Shown here: positions 36,511-49,440 of the stretch, piece by piece
Layout of the letters: each line of letters starts with the position of its first letter
Numbering within the stretch: position 1 is the first letter of the stretch
Position numbers and translations under genes: made by a program
Assembly: GCA_033032175.1 (NCBI GenBank)
Contig: CM065323.1
Span: 13,888,001 to 13,952,000 of the forward strand
DNA length: 64,000 nucleotides
Reading direction: 5' to 3'
Source: Saturnia japonica
Lineage: Eukaryota; Arthropoda; Insecta; Lepidoptera; Saturniidae
Notes under the pieces: generated by a model
Database searches by the model: none
Told to the model about the DNA's origin: nothing
Seen by the model: the letters and a program-made list of their open reading frames with translations, nothing else

Positions 36511-37284
36511 TAAATAAAAGTAATTTATAATATAAATAAATATTGCTTCTCCGATAATAAAACATCTTTATTTTATTAATGTTACTGTATTAAAATGGAG
36601 GTTTTGTTTCATACAATTGAAAACTAACTAAACAAAAAATCTTATGACTGAATGAATTTCGAACATGTTTGTAACATTAGAACGCGTACCGCGCGGCTAC
36701 GAGTTATTGTTCAAAACTTTTAGTATTGCTTATTAAACGACATATATATTTCCAGTTAATATTATGAACTCAATATTATACGAGTAACTCACGATTACAA
36801 TGATAGATACGCGTAATTATTATTTGTTTTGTTCTTTACGGTGTTCAAAAAGGTTTCACGAAAATAAACTGAGATAGGGGGTGCTATGGTCCAGTTATTA
36901 ACTATTGGGAAGGGCAGGATGTCTAAAGAGCCAGTTACATACGTATATCTTACAAATTGTACTCAGTGATACTCCATTTCTTATGGCTCCCTAGAGTAAA
37001 GCCATTTCCGCATATCACTGAAACATGTTTATATTTGATAAACAAATATAATAGAACATTTTTGAAAACTTACTTGCTGATATTTAATTAACTTACGTAA
37101 AAATAAAGACGTGCTTCTGACACTTTTATAAAGTACGGCCGCGGCTTTCAATATTTGTAACTGCAAATATAATATTCCTGCTGATCCCTGTGACGTCGAC
37201 ACGTAACGAATCTAAACAAAAGCGAATGAGCGCAGGACGTTCCGCGACATCATACATAAAACGTCAATTTTTAAATCGGCTTTG
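36511..37284. other. AT-rich sequence, nothing recognised
   Basis: No gene or recognised repeat was found in this interval, which is presumably intronic to the promoter at 35986. Confidence 0.5.
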
Positions 37285-37512
37285 TAGCAATGATGGCTGA
37301 GTTAGTAGCGAGTACGGACTCAGCGCCAAGCGACGTAGGTTTGAATTCATGCATTGATGTTGAAGGAAAGCATCGTGATGAAACCATAGCATGGTGGTAG
37401 GGCTTTTTCTAATTCCCGCCTGGTTAGCTACCACCCTCCAGTTGAAAATCTGTCGCTAAACACCAATAGGTGTGTACGTTGGGAGCCAGTCTTCCACTAG
37501 GCTAAGCGCGCT
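37285..37512 (+). mobile_element. tRNA-derived SINE, same family as 26519-26645
   Basis: The head has gatggctgagttagtagcg (box A-like) and ggtttgaattc at 37338-37348 (box B-like). It is followed by the shared body with gcatcgtgatgaaaccatag and catggtggtagggct. The end is marked by ggagccagtcttcc and a cttagcc-like block. Confidence 0.75.
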
Positions 37513-38759
37513 ACCATCCACATCATCATTTGGTATATTAAATGAAAATAAATTAGATCAGTAGGGCTAGCATAGCTACTTGTTAAGAAATATTACAATT
37601 CAAAGTAACGTGTCGTAAAACCAAAAGTTATCTCCTAAGTATTTTAAAATTATATTGTAATAGTGTCGAATGAGCCGCCACTCCCACTTAACATCAGGTG
37701 AGATTGTGTCCACTAGGGTAAACCCACAACGATAAAAAAATCAAGACGTTTCTGTGAGGTGGTTGGTATTCAGCGCGCCCTTGTACGTTATTGTAGTCTC
37801 TGTTTCTCTTCTACAGTCGTGACGGTGACTTTCGACAAATCATTTTGCTATCGTCCAGCGGCTGCCACTGTTTCTAAAACAACCAGTAAAATGTTATTTT
37901 ACTATTAAATATCAATATATACATTAATTATTCTTTTATTTTTATATTTAATAAATCCAAAGTATATTACAAACCTGTAAACAGTAATCATTAGAGAGTA
38001 CCCAGTCGAGTCCTGGTCGAGTCCCGGGCAAGTCCCGCGGGGTCTCCGCATTTTTATGAGAAGTGGGTAGTGGTCACCGCAGCACTACAAATAATCACAA
38101 AGTTTCTCACAACTAAATTATCTGATAAAAGCACCCAGACTCCGCTCGTGTTATTTCAAAGTTGGACTGTTTGATATATACAAGTATGCGTGTAAAAAAT
38201 CATTCTTTGTCCAAGATGTCGCGCCTTTCATTTGCCGTTCGAGTTAAAACTTGAAACAAGTTGGGATAAGTTATTACCTCAGTACTTACTGCCGCTAGTT
38301 AACGATCATCTTCTTGGTGTAATACTCGTGGTCCATTACGTCGTAATGGAAACCTTCAGTCCAGTCTAGTGAATAATTTATTTTTTAAATAAAAACACCA
38401 ACAAGAATGCAACTGAGAAATTAAGAAATGAAAAGATTACTATTATTATTATTATTAAATTTCTGAGAAATTATAAGATTACCGACAAAAAAGGAGACTC
38501 TAAACAATTGTAATCATAATTATATGAGTTTACACACACACGGTGAGATGAGCAGTTATAAATAATTAATTAAAAAAGAGCAGGAATGAATTTGGAATTG
38601 TAATAAGAGAAAACAGATAAACAAATTTTTAAGGTTATTCGAAAAGATGTCTAGATCTGACTTTCGAGACTCAGCATCATAACGTGATACGATTCTATTC
38701 AACGAAGAAGAAGAGAACGCGTCGGTCGATGTTGGATTCAACTTCCAATCCTGATGAAT
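37513..38759. other. Mostly unrecognised sequence with a possible LINE-tail remnant
   Basis: A stretch near 37675-37735 (cacttaacatcaggtgag followed by aacgataaaaaaa) looks like the 3' end of a lepidopteran non-LTR element. Otherwise nothing is recognised. Confidence 0.4.
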
Positions 38760-38937
38760 TTGAGCTTTCGGTAACAGAAGACATCGTAATAAAACCATAA
38801 CATGGTGGAAGGGCTCTTTAATACACACATGGATAGCTGCCGCTCTCAAGTTGCAATTCAGTATCATCAAACACCTATAGGTGTATTCCGGCAGCTCAGA
38901 CAGCTGTACCTGAGAGCCAGTCCTCTCTCTCTGGGCT
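38760..38937 (+). mobile_element. SINE body, head-truncated copy
   Basis: It shares catcgtaataaaaccataac, atggtggaagggct, cacctataggtgt and gagccagtcc with the SINE at 37285-37512. The tRNA-like head is missing or unrecognisable. It abuts a truncated Helitron-like element at 38938. Confidence 0.65.
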
Positions 38938-39473
38938 TTTCACTGATAAATAACCAATACTGGAGTAACTTGGACTATTTTTATTTTAGTGAAGGGATTA
39001 GGGTTCCACGCAATGAAAAAAGACAATGCAGTCATGAGGAATAGCGACAGAAGTGAAAACTCAAAACTATAAACAAACAGTTGTTATTTTTGGATATATA
39101 AATTAATTGTTTAATTTGTAGGTTATATTCTATTTCTATAATTCTATAGTTAACATGTCGGAGACGACTTAAATAAATTTACTCCCTATCAAAACCTCCC
39201 TATAGAAGTATTCACTTCAAAAACTAGTCAATGTGAATCAATTCTGGTGCTTGAATGGTTTACGCTGTGTAAACCATAAAAATATATTATATGTAAACAT
39301 TTAAAAAAAAAACTGCAAGAAATTTACCGAGAGTATCTGTCTATCTTCTAAGGAACACCCATAGTAAGCATTTTTGTACATAAAATAACCGGAAGCGGAA
39401 GAGCAAGATTCCCGCGTGTGCAAAATCTATGGCATTCTGTAGCCCACGTACGCGAAGCCACGGGCACAGCTAG
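38938..39473 (+). mobile_element. Helitron-like family A element, 5'-truncated and interrupted
   Basis: The first part (38938-39040) matches the body from ttttcactgata onward. About 170 bp of foreign sequence follow, then the remainder runs to the hairpin and CTAG at 39470-39473, followed by T. The 5' 250 bp of the family are missing. Confidence 0.7.
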
Positions 39474-39963
39474 TCTTCAAGAAAACAAAGTTAAACGAGT
39501 TGAGAAGTTGTAGTTGACAAGTTATAACATATTTAAATATATAATGTAAAAACAGAACTAATATAACTTAGGATTATGTATTCTGAAACTCTAGTTTAAA
39601 ATAATCATTAATAAAAAACGTATGCATAGTACATAAGTACATATAGGAGGACCCCCCCCCCCCCTAACCCTACCGCCATCCCCCCACCGCGCCATCGCGT
39701 CATGGCACCAGGGGATTGGAAATACTTTGCAAACAGGTCACCGGTTCAATCACGAAGTTGTAAAGATAAACTATAGAAAAATCTTCGTACAAACATGTCG
39801 AGTCGCGACTGAAGTAGCCAGTGAGCGACTCTACTCAATTTATGTAACTTTTTCCTATGAATAATTCAGTACGTATAAGTAGCAAGTATAAGTGTTTTAA
39901 AGTTATCTTTGTGTCTACTCTATACCTATTATTTAATAAATAGGTACGTAAAGCGTTTAATAA
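39474..39963. other. Spacer between Helitron-like elements, with a C run
   Basis: No gene was found. A long run of C occurs near 39651-39664, a place where read errors are likely. Confidence 0.5.
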
Positions 39964-40477
39964 TCTATACAATTAATAAAATTGAAGTGTCTGTTTGTAA
40001 TGTCAAAATATCAGCTTTTTACTAAACGCATATGAAAATATATACGATACCTATAACAAAACATCCATATTTTAAATTTTTGTCTGTCTGTTTGTTTCGG
40101 GTAATATCCGAAATGGTTGAACCGTTTTTGACCGGACTTTCACTGGTAGATAGCTAATTTTATCGGAAGTAACGTAGTCTACTTTTATTTTAGAAAAAGA
40201 ATTAAAGTTCCACACAAATAAAAAAACTGGTCACGGTGAATCAATTCGGGTGCTAAAATAGCTTACGCTGAGTAAACCGCAAGAGATATAGCAAATTAAT
40301 GTACTAAATGATTGTAGACATTAAAAAGATTTACAAAAAAGTCAAAGAGAGTATACATCTGTCTTCTAAGGAACACCCACAATAAGCATTTTTGTGTTTA
40401 AAATAGCCGGGAGCTGGGTAGAAAGATTCGTGCGGGCATTCTGTAGTCCTCGTGAGCGAAGCCACGGGCACAGCTAG
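39964..40477 (+). mobile_element. Complete Helitron-like nonautonomous element, family A reference copy
   Basis: The 514-bp element starts TCTATACAATTAATAAAATT after A and ends gggcacagCTAG before T. A stem-loop lies 10 bases from the end: CGTG/CACG pair, with GC/GC continuing inside and a single bulged A around a GAA loop (cgtgagcgaagccacg). It has a gtctgtctgtttg tract and no reading frame. It provides the consensus used to recognise the other nine copies. Confidence 0.85.
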
Positions 40478-40757
40478 TATATAATATATTGAGAGGCAGC
40501 GCGCTGACACAAACTGACAAGTGTTGATGTCTGTAGTTGTGTACACTACTGTGTGTACCGCAATCTGCAACCTGAGATAACTGTTGTCAATACTTTATAA
40601 CAATATATTTTTGTTATACTTTGTTATATTCAATGTAGTAGGAATGAAAATGTTTAAGTTGTTCCTTTTATGAAAGATACAAGATTTAAGCCCTTGTTAA
40701 TGTTTACAAACACAATAAAATTTATAATCATCATCATCATCATCACTATGTGAATGG

Positions 40758-40921
40758 TAGTGATGTATGGAAGTGACTCGGTCTCTGTGTATTCACTAAA
40801 TTATTATTATTGTACCTGATAAATTAACATTTGTACAGTTGACAAAAAAAAACTGATCGGGTTTCTTACCGCTTCTTCTCGATGTCTGGGACGTTTTCCG
40901 AAACAGCAGTAGCGTTTGATT
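40758..40921 (+). repeat. LINE 3'-tail-like dispersed repeat, uninterrupted copy
   Basis: It contains ggaagtgactcggtctctg, ttgtacagttgac, gatcgggtttcttacc and cgatgtctgggacg without interruption. It provides the empty-site reference for the transposon insertion at 28057-29287. Confidence 0.75.
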
Positions 40922-40924
40922 GAT

Positions 40925-41409
40925 TCTGTAGAATGCCCGCGCGAAACTTGCTCCCCCGTTCCCGGCTATTTTATAGACAAAAATGCTTATTGTGGGTGAT
41001 CCTTAGAAGACAAATGTATACACTGTATAACTTTATTGTAGGTCTTTTTAATGTCTACAATTGTTTAGTACATTAATTTGCTATATCTCTTATGGTTTAT
41101 TCAGTGTAAGCCATTTAACCGCCCGAACTGATTTGCTATGTCCAGTTTTTATTATTTGTGTGGATCCCATTCTTTTTTTTTAAATAAAATAGTCTAAGTT
41201 ACTCCCTATATTATCAACTATCTATTAGTGAAAGTCCCGTCAAAATCGGTCCAGCTGTTTCGAAGATTACCCGGAACAGAATGGCAGACGGACAAAAAAT
41301 TTAAAAATGGGTTTTTTGTTATAGATGTCGTATATACTTTTATATGTATTTGTAAAAAACTGTTATTTTGACATTACAAATAGACAGTTCAAATTTATTA
41401 ATTGTATAT
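40925..41409 (-). mobile_element. Helitron-like family A element, 3' end lost
   Basis: On the minus strand the body runs from the 5' end near 41409 (atatacaattaataaatttg) to attctacagaatc at 40925. The hairpin and CTAG are missing. It directly adjoins the LINE-tail-like repeat ending at 40921. Confidence 0.75.
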
Positions 41410-42530
41410 ATGTTCTGCGCCGCGCCGTGGCTGCCGTGGTCGCTAATAATCGCGATACACAGATTTCGCATTAGAAGTAACTCCACAAACTAATAAGTTC
41501 GCAGTTGAGGCAGTATCGCTCGCGGAATATATCGGAACTTATCGTGCGACAGATAACGATGATAAATACCTAACACGCCATGTGAACAACAAATAGAAAT
41601 CAATCACTGCTTAAAAACTCTGTCAATGTGAAAGAAATAGATTATTTTATATTACTTAGATTTTTATATTAATTTCCGGCACAGTTGTGATATTGACTAA
41701 TGCGCTCCATCATCAATGACAAGCCATTTTGACAAGCAAACCGTGGCATAAATACGTTCGTAGAACCTCTCGACAAAATCAAGTCCGGTGAAGCTGTAAA
41801 AGCCTTCAGTGGTTCCAGGCTAACAGTATAGTCAGTCAAAAAAAAACTCCCGACAGATCAGAAGTTGTCCAGTCGCGGACACGGTACAACAGTGCTCTAA
41901 ACTGTGTACATTATTTATTTTACACTCCCACAAATATTTCATTAAATACATTTACATCCACACAAATAACCAAATTTGCAGCGATGACGTCATGTGTGAC
42001 GCTATCCCGTACCGGCTCGCACTGGCACTGTCATTACACCTGGAATCTGAAACATTTATAGCAGTATACATTTATAATATAATTATTGAAATTAATTGTT
42101 CGTGCAACAGTCCCGCGGGGCTCGTTGAAGTCTTTTTCTTCAGATGTGATCTGTTATGTGACGCTCGCTCACGGAAACACATCGCAGACAAACCTGGTAC
42201 TTATCATTATAGATCATGTTCATAGTATAGTTAAAAATAATTTCATATAATAAACATAATGACAACATTAAATTACTTGACCGTAACTGGAAGCTTTATA
42301 TTGAGAGCAGCGTATCCGTTTCAGTCGATGTCTTGCAAGTTTTTAGTACATTTTATACCTTGTTTCCGATCCAGTGGCTACACCTGTCGGTGAGTGTCGT
42401 TTTAGTTTTCATAAAATGTGTCTCACTATTTTAAATCATTGGCGTTTACTTTCCCGTCGAAGCAACTAGCACGCAGCAGCTCTGGTTTCGCGAACGTTAC
42501 AAAATGTGTAACAAGTAATAATCTCACTAA
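41410..42530. other. No supported gene
   Basis: This is mixed-composition sequence with no recognised coding exon or repeat. It ends at the A that precedes the next Helitron-like element. Confidence 0.5.
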
Positions 42531-43022
42531 TCTATATAATTAATAAAATTGAAATGTCTGTTTGTAAAGTCAAAATAACAGATTTTTACTAAATGCATAT
42601 GAAATTATATACGAAAACTTATAAATTATATAACTACCTACCTACGCTTGAGCAAGTAACAACGCTGTCAATTTCTGTCTCTGTTTTAAATAATTTTTTA
42701 ATAGTTTAATTGATCACATCGGCTTTTAAGTGATATGTTTTGTGTATAGTTACATGAACTAACTGGTGATAAGTTTAGATGCTCAAAAACAATTATATTT
42801 TCTGAAATAAGTGAAGAGTTTTAATCGCTTTTTGTTGAACTACCTGTTGTTGAAATATTCAAGTATACGATTTGAAGCAAACGCGTAAGCGACGACCTAT
42901 TCACGGCGCTTACGTCCTTTTCGTCACAGATGCTCCTTTTGTTAAGTATTCAAGTACCTACTGTAAAATAAACCTTGTTGGAGTATATTACTAATACGAT
43001 ACATCCTTTGATATAAATTAAA

Positions 43023-44063
43023 ATGTCTAAATGTGCAAAGTGTAGTAAAGCAGTCAATAAAAGAAGTCCTGGAGTGCAGTGCATAAGATGTATTAAATGG
43101 TATCATGGTACCTGTGCGTCGTTAACGACAGATCAGCTAAGTGCATTGTCAATCATGGAATCAGTTGACTGGAAGTGTCGCGGATGTACACCAACAGTAA
43201 GTAGTAAAGGCAAACGCATATCGGTTATTCTTCCTGATCATGACGACGAAGAACAATCTGATGCTGAAGGAACAACAAACAATCAAAAAGAAAATACATT
43301 ACTAGAAATACGTCAAGAAGTTCGAAAATTGCATCAAACCGTCAGAGATATTATACGCGATGAATTACAGAATACTCTGAAGTTTTACTCTAATAAAATA
43401 GACGATTACGAGGAGAAAGTTAAGAACCATGAAATGCGTGTTAAAATTATGGAGAATCAATGTAAGGATATTACCAATACATGTAGGAATTTAACGCTAA
43501 AGAATGAAGTCTTAGAACAAAAACTCAGTAAAATTGAGCAAACTCTGACCTTGAATGATGTAGAAATATGTGGAGTCGTTGAACAGCAATATGAGGATAT
43601 TAAAAAAATTGCGACATCAGTTTGCCAGCTGCTGAACCAAAATCCACAGGACATCATAAAAGTTGTTAGGAAAAAAAAACCAACTCGTCCCGGTTCAGCT
43701 CAAGCGGATCGTGCCAAGGTTGAAGCGCCAATCACTATATCTTTACGTGAAGGTAGGCGTGAATACTGGTACGAAGCCGCGCGTTTAGCAAAGATTACAG
43801 CTAAGGACCTGGGTGGAGAAGGTGATAAAAAGGTTTACCTACGTGAATCACTCACACCTACGACATCTTACCTATTATGGAAAACTAAGACAAGTCTCAA
43901 GGAAAAAGCACTCTGCAAGTATGTCTGGTGTAGGAACGGGCAAATAATGGTTCGGTCAAAAGATGGTGATAAAAAGATACACTATGTCTACTCTGAGAAA
44001 GACATCGCTCGAATTGGTAAAGACTTACAGAAAGATATCATAAATGAGCACTTAAGTACCTAA
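43023..44063 (+). CDS. LINE ORF1 protein with PHD-type zinc finger
   Basis: This 346-residue protein starts at an ATG after AT-rich 5' UTR. Residues 4-55 carry a C4HC3 PHD-like finger (C4, C7, C20, C23, H28, C31, C52, C55). Next is an acidic linker (PDHDDEEQSDAEG), a predicted coiled coil at about residues 90-185 rich in Leu, Glu and Lys, and a C-terminal domain (to about 340) with WYEAARLAKI and KIHYVYSEKDIARIGKDL. ORF1 proteins of CR1-type LINEs bind RNA and form particles through coiled coils. The frame is fully open. It ends 64 bp before ORF2. Confidence 0.88.
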   Translation: MSKCAKCSKAVNKRSPGVQCIRCIKWYHGTCASLTTDQLSALSIMESVDWKCRGCTPTVSSKGKRISVILPDHDDEEQSDAEGTTNNQKENTLLEIRQEVRKLHQTVRDIIRDELQNTLKFYSNKIDDYEEKVKNHEMRVKIMENQCKDITNTCRNLTLKNEVLEQKLSKIEQTLTLNDVEICGVVEQQYEDIKKIATSVCQLLNQNPQDIIKVVRKKKPTRPGSAQADRAKVEAPITISLREGRREYWYEAARLAKITAKDLGGEGDKKVYLRESLTPTTSYLLWKTKTSLKEKALCKYVWCRNGQIMVRSKDGDKKIHYVYSEKDIARIGKDLQKDIINEHLST

Positions 44064-44127
44064 TATATATAATAAATATAAATATAAGTTAAACTGTCCA
44101 ATTATGTTTAGTTAAAGAATATATTCT

Positions 44128-46256
44128 ATGGATTTATTTAATCAAAGTGTAACTGAGAGTACTCATTATCAATGGAATGAATTCATGTCTGTAATACCCG
44201 ACGAGCATAATAAATTTCTCCTACTACATGTCAACATTCGATCGATGATTAAAAATCATTCACAGTTGGAGTATATTGTTAAAGGAAGTCAATTACTTAT
44301 ACATTTACTGATTATAACTGAGGCTAATATTAATAACGAAGTGTCGAGTTTATTTGAACTAGAGGATTACGTTATGTACACAGAATTACGGAACAATAGA
44401 AAAGGAGGTGGTATTATTGTATATACTCATAAGAGTATATCATTCGCAAAAACCTTGGTGAATGCGGTGAATTTTGAGTGCCTATATGGTGAGATAACAA
44501 CTTCTTATGGTTATAGAATGGAATTGTGCTGTATTTATAGACCACCTAGCTTAAATAAAAATAGTTTTGTTTATGAATTAACACAGTTTTTATCAACGTG
44601 TCCCACCAATGAGAACTGTATACTAGTGGGGGACACTAACATAGATATAAGTTGTACAAATAATACTGTCAGATCGTACGTTAATAGTTTACATGGTCTT
44701 GGTTTTGAATGTTGTATTTCACAGTTTACCAGAATTGAGTCAAATATAAACGGTATATCGAAATCGTGTATTGATCATTTATTCATTCGTGATGCGAGTG
44801 AGCGAGATACATTTGGGCGTTCAATACAGACAGCTGTCGTTCGTGACTCATTGGCGGATCATTTTATAATCGGTTTATCGCTTATCAGCTCAAATCGTGT
44901 AAATGGGAGTAAAGTTGTATATAAGTTAAATAACGATAAAGTTAAAAATGAATTGAGTCTGATTAATTGGAGCCCTGCATTTGGTTGTGGCGACCCGAAT
45001 GATTTAATGGATTTTATTGTTAACCAGTTTCAGTCTATTTATAAAAAATGTACCTATCAAACTAAAATTAATTTATTCAAAAAACAGAAATTTAATTATT
45101 TAAGTGAGAAATTAATTGAAATGTGTAGTATAAAGCAAAATCTATTAAAAATTTTCTTAAATGATACAAGCAATAAACAAAATGAGTTAATTTACAAAAA
45201 ATATAGAAATAGGACAAATAGGATGATCTGTAAAACTAGAAATAATTCAATCAAAAAGGAAATTTGTGATAGTTTTAAGAACCCGAAAAAAATGTGGGAA
45301 ATTATAAATAGACTGACTGGAAGAATTGTTAAAACTATTGATGAAGTACTACTTAAATCTTTTAAATTACCAGCTAAAATACTTTCGAATATTTTTGTTA
45401 GTGATTTCGATAAAAATGTTAAAAATGTAATGAACACATGTAGTGAACCGTTACTGAATGAACTTACATACATTAACTCACCAAGCTTGTCTCTAAGACT
45501 TAAAAAAGCTAATGAAGAAGTATTACATAAAATTATAAAAAATATAGATGACAAAAAAAGTCCAGGATATGATAAAATTAGGGCGAAAGATATAAAATAT
45601 ATCTCAGAAAAAATGACCCCAGTACTCACACATTTAATAAATTTATGTATCACTAGATCAATATATCCAGATAGGATTAAGATAGGACTAATTAGACCAG
45701 TTTATAAAAGGGGTAGTTATAATGACACAAATAACTTTAGACCTATTACAATTTTGTCATGCATTGATAAAATTTTAGAAAAGTATTTTGGTAGTTTAAT
45801 AAATAATTTTCTGTCAAGTAATAACATAGTGAATAACAGACAATTCGGTTTTCAAAAAAATAAAAGTACGTCACAGTTATTGTCCTTATTTACAGATGAA
45901 ATAAATGACCATTTAGATAACGGAAAATATATTCTTGCTGTTATGGTTGATTTCAGCAAAGCATTTGACACATTGAACCTTAACACACTGTATAAAAAAA
46001 TGGAGCAGAATGGTATACAGGGACCGATGTTGGAACTCTTTAAAAGTTATCACACAAATAGATTTAATTCAGTCACCATAGCTGGTGAACATAGTAGCCA
46101 GATACCTACATATCAAGGCACGGCCCAAGGATCCGTCCTGGGACCGACAGAATACTTATTATATGTAAACGATATGTGCAATATATTTCAACATGGTTCG
46201 GTATATCAGTTTGCTGATGACACATGTATAATCGCTGCTCACAGTGATTTCAATAC
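44128..46256 (+). CDS. LINE ORF2 (endonuclease and reverse transcriptase), 5' portion before the insertion
   Basis: The first 709 codons of ORF2 encode an apurinic-type endonuclease (about residues 20-255), with ILVGDTNIDI and the C-terminal DSLADHFIIGLSL motif. The reverse transcriptase follows (about 470-720), with SPGYDKI, NNFRPITILSC, MVDFSKAFDTLN, AQGSVLGP and the catalytic FADD at about 695-698. Reading is open until the LTR element starts at 46257. The apparent continuation past 46257 is read-through into the LTR. The remainder of the protein is encoded at 56664-57474 in the matching frame, so the insertion is the only visible break. Confidence 0.92.
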
Positions 46257-46996
46257 TGTAACAACCAACCGGAAGCACATTGTTCGCCACGGTACTGCCC
46301 ACCGGAAGCACTACCGTACGTAATGCCTAGTGCTGCCACCGGAAGTGTCGCCATAAGCCAAGCCAAGCCATGTAACTACCCCACCCGCCGATAGCGCCAT
46401 ATCGCCACGCCTTACAAGCCACGCCTTACGAGTGGGGTAGGGATAGCCAGCCATAAAAAGCCGTGCGTGCTTCGACTCGTGGCAGTCTTACACTACATCA
46501 ACGACTTCCCAATGTAAGGTTAAGGTTACACCTGTTACGTGTATGAGGACATACACGTTGTCAGGATGGTCGAATGTAAGGTTACTCAAAAACATTTCTT
46601 TGGAAAAACGTGACTACCTTCCGTTTTGCAGAATGAATGTGGGTGGTATACAAATATGTTAGCAAGTAACACATAAGCGTCCAGAGATTGTGATTTATAA
46701 TAATTACTCGCAGTGTTAATCCTAGTTATTTACCATTATACATATAATTCATAATTAATAATTTAGTTAATCATCATATAAATTGATATTGTAAACTTAT
46801 TACTACATAATCTGACTTACGATTAATTTGGTATAAAGCGGGTAGGACTGCGATTATTTTGACATAAAAGCGGGTACGTCAAGCCTTGAAGGATTCTTTC
46901 GTGAAAGTAACCTCTTTGACAACGATACTCTGTCTGAATAAACCACGAATATTAAACTTTTGGACTATTATTCCACAAGACCCACAAGTTTTAACA
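46257..46996 (+). repeat. Ty3-type 5' LTR (740 bp)
   Basis: It has TG...CA ends. Inside are cggaagc repeats, a gccataaaaagccgtgcgtg TATA-like region near 46451 and a late gtctgaataaacc poly(A) signal at about 46934. Sequence is nearly identical to the 3' LTR, with a few substitutions (for example cataatctgac versus cataatatgac). The 3' LTR has an extra block of about 31 bp. Confidence 0.9.
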
Positions 46997-47378
46997 TTTC
47001 AGAAGTGGGATAACATCAGGAATTTTGGTATATTATTACTACCCTGATGTAATCATACGACCACAATGTGGGCATTGAACATTGTACTGATTGTACAATC
47101 GAGTAAATATGCCATGTGAACTCTTCCGAAAATAGACAGAAGTCTATTAGGAGGCATCCCGGCATTGTGCTGCCAGGGTCCTCGAAACTCAGCCGAACCC
47201 GGACACGTGTTTAAGGCGAGAGGTAAAGCGTAATCAGAAGATTGCCTCTAGCTATTGAGCACCAGGCAAGAAATCGAAGCAGGGATTCAATGGTGATGTC
47301 ATCGCGAGCCAAGGGGAAGTTCAATTTAGACTGCAACTTGACGACATTGACATACTTTGCAAAGCTCATCTAACAGAT

Positions 47379-48966
47379 GTGAATATGAACGGAGTAAATT
47401 TGTTGATCGGCCAGCCCGTCATAAATAGCGATGGGATATCATTAACTATCAAAAAGTGTGCAGCCACACTCCAAACCATTGAATCAGAATTTCCAGTCTC
47501 CGTGGATGCGTCCGAAAGGAACTGCCATTTCAAAGTGGCTACAGCCTGCCAGGAAAGATTACCGCCAGGGAATTCTATCATCAAGGTGCACATACTTGGA
47601 AACTACGATAACAACGAGGTGGTTTCGCCAGCCCGACATTATGACCTGCAGGGTGTCTCCTACTCTTTGCCGGCTACACTGCTACGCGGCCGTCAAGGTT
47701 ACCTGAAGGTTGTGAATACGGGTAGCGAGGACGTCAATTTGGAAGCGGGCACAGTCTTATCAAGAGCCGAAAGCTGCGAGCAAGTGCCGATTTTCGAGGT
47801 CAGTGTTAATGTAAAGTCTGGTCTAAAGTCTAGCCTAAGCCCTTGCCTATGCCACACTTCAGAATCCATTTTCAGTTAACTAAGAAAAATGTCCCGTGGG
47901 TTTGGGGTGACGAACAAATGCAAAGCTTCAATGAACTTAAAAATAAATTATGTAGTAAGCCGGTTTTAGCCATTTTTGACCCTTTGTTATCGTTAGAAAT
48001 TCATGTATCGCCGCGATTTTGATGCAAAAACAAACTGAGGGTATTTTGCGCCCTGTAATGATGGTGGCTTTTGATTCAGGATTATGATTTTGAGATTGAT
48101 TATAGACCCGGGGAGCGAATGAGACATGTAGACGCATTAAGTCTAAATCCGGTTGAGGGGGGGTCGAATTTCAGACTTGCATCTGAAGGTTCAGAACAGG
48201 TTATAGATAATGTCGAAATCAATCGTTTGGAGGTAGCAGATTGGTTTTATACGTTACAGTGCCAAGACGAAAAATTGAATAGTATTATAGGATTAATAAA
48301 CAGTGAGTGTACCGACCTCTGTTAACAACTACGCTCTATCGTAAAACACTAAATGGTAATCGCCTAATAGTTCCGCGTTTCGCTCGTTGGAAAATTTTAC
48401 AAATGCACCATGATGATATCGGTCATGTAGGTTTAAAGCGTTGTACAGAGATAATTAAGACGAATATGTACAATTGCTTGCCCGCGTGCGAATGGTCAGG
48501 TAGAAAGAACAAACCGTACTGTGAGGCGGGAAGCAATTGGGATAGCAGCTTGCCTAATATCGTATGGGGTATCGACAATACTATAAATGTATCGACAGGG
48601 TATATAAACCTTATGATTTGATGTTCGCTCAATCAGGAAGATTTGTTTGCGATGTATCTATCCCTGGCCAGGAATGCGAGCCTGTACATGCTAGACGGAC
48701 TAAGGCCACAGACCGCAATAAACTAGCCAGTGCTAGGATAAAGAGACAGTATGACAAGAAACGAAAGAGTAGTATAATCTATAAGCTAGGAGACTTTGTG
48801 CTCTGGAAGCAGGCTCCAGTCAGTAGTGCTGGCAAAATCAATACTAAATTAGATGATATTTATTCAGGGCCTTATGTAGTTATTAGGGTTATGGGGAATG
48901 ACAGGTATAAAATTAGAAGGCACATTCACAGGGCCTCGTTTCAGCAGTGTTGCCTCTATGTCCGAT
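47379..48966 (+). pseudogene. Remnant of Ty3-type pol (protease region, RNase H end, integrase C-terminus)
   Basis: Pieces appear in the order of a Ty3 pol gene but in several frames with stops. At about 47379-47876 is a pre-RT/protease-like segment (NLLIGQPVI, PPGNSIIKVHILG). At 47870-48000 is the RT/RNase H connection (FQLTKKNVPWVWGDEQMQ), then DYDFEIDYRPGERMRHVDAL at 48077. An integrase HHCC-like part follows near 48390-48430 (MHHDDIGHVGLKRC), and its C-terminal GPY-type domain at 48750-48966 (DDIYSGPYVVIRVM). The gag, most of the reverse transcriptase and the integrase catalytic core are missing. No protein can be made from this. Confidence 0.85.
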
Positions 48967-49440
48967 AGTGGTAGTAGTACAGACGAACAAGTTGAAACTG
49001 AAGACCTTATAGATCTCTTGGAAAGTTAGTTTTTCAATATTGGCAGTAACCTAAACTTTCTTGTTTCGATTGCGAGAGCAATCTTTGCAGGACGGCCGAG
49101 TGTAACAACCAACCGGAAGCACATTGTTCGCCACGGTACTGCCCACCGGAAGCACTACCGTACGTAATGCCTAGTGCTGCCACCGGAAGTGTCGCCATAA
49201 GCCAAGCCAAGCCATGTAACTACCCCACCCGCCGATAGCGCCATATCGCCACGCCTTACAAGCCACGCCTTACGAGTGGGGTAGGGATAGCCAGCCATAA
49301 AAAGCCGTGCGTGCTTCGACTCGTGGCAGTCTTACACTACATCAACGACTTCCCAATGTAAGGTTAAGGTTACACCTGTTACGTGTATGAGGACATACAC
49401 GTTGTCAGGATGGTCGAATGTAAGGTTACTCAAAAACATT

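Noticed and set aside
45192..45653. A 153-codon minus-strand frame
   Set aside because: It is a shadow of LINE ORF2 in AT-rich sequence, with no independent features.
46257..46323. Read-through extension of LINE ORF2 to a stop at 46323
   Set aside because: From 46257 onward the sequence is the Ty3-type LTR. The true ORF2 continues at 56664.
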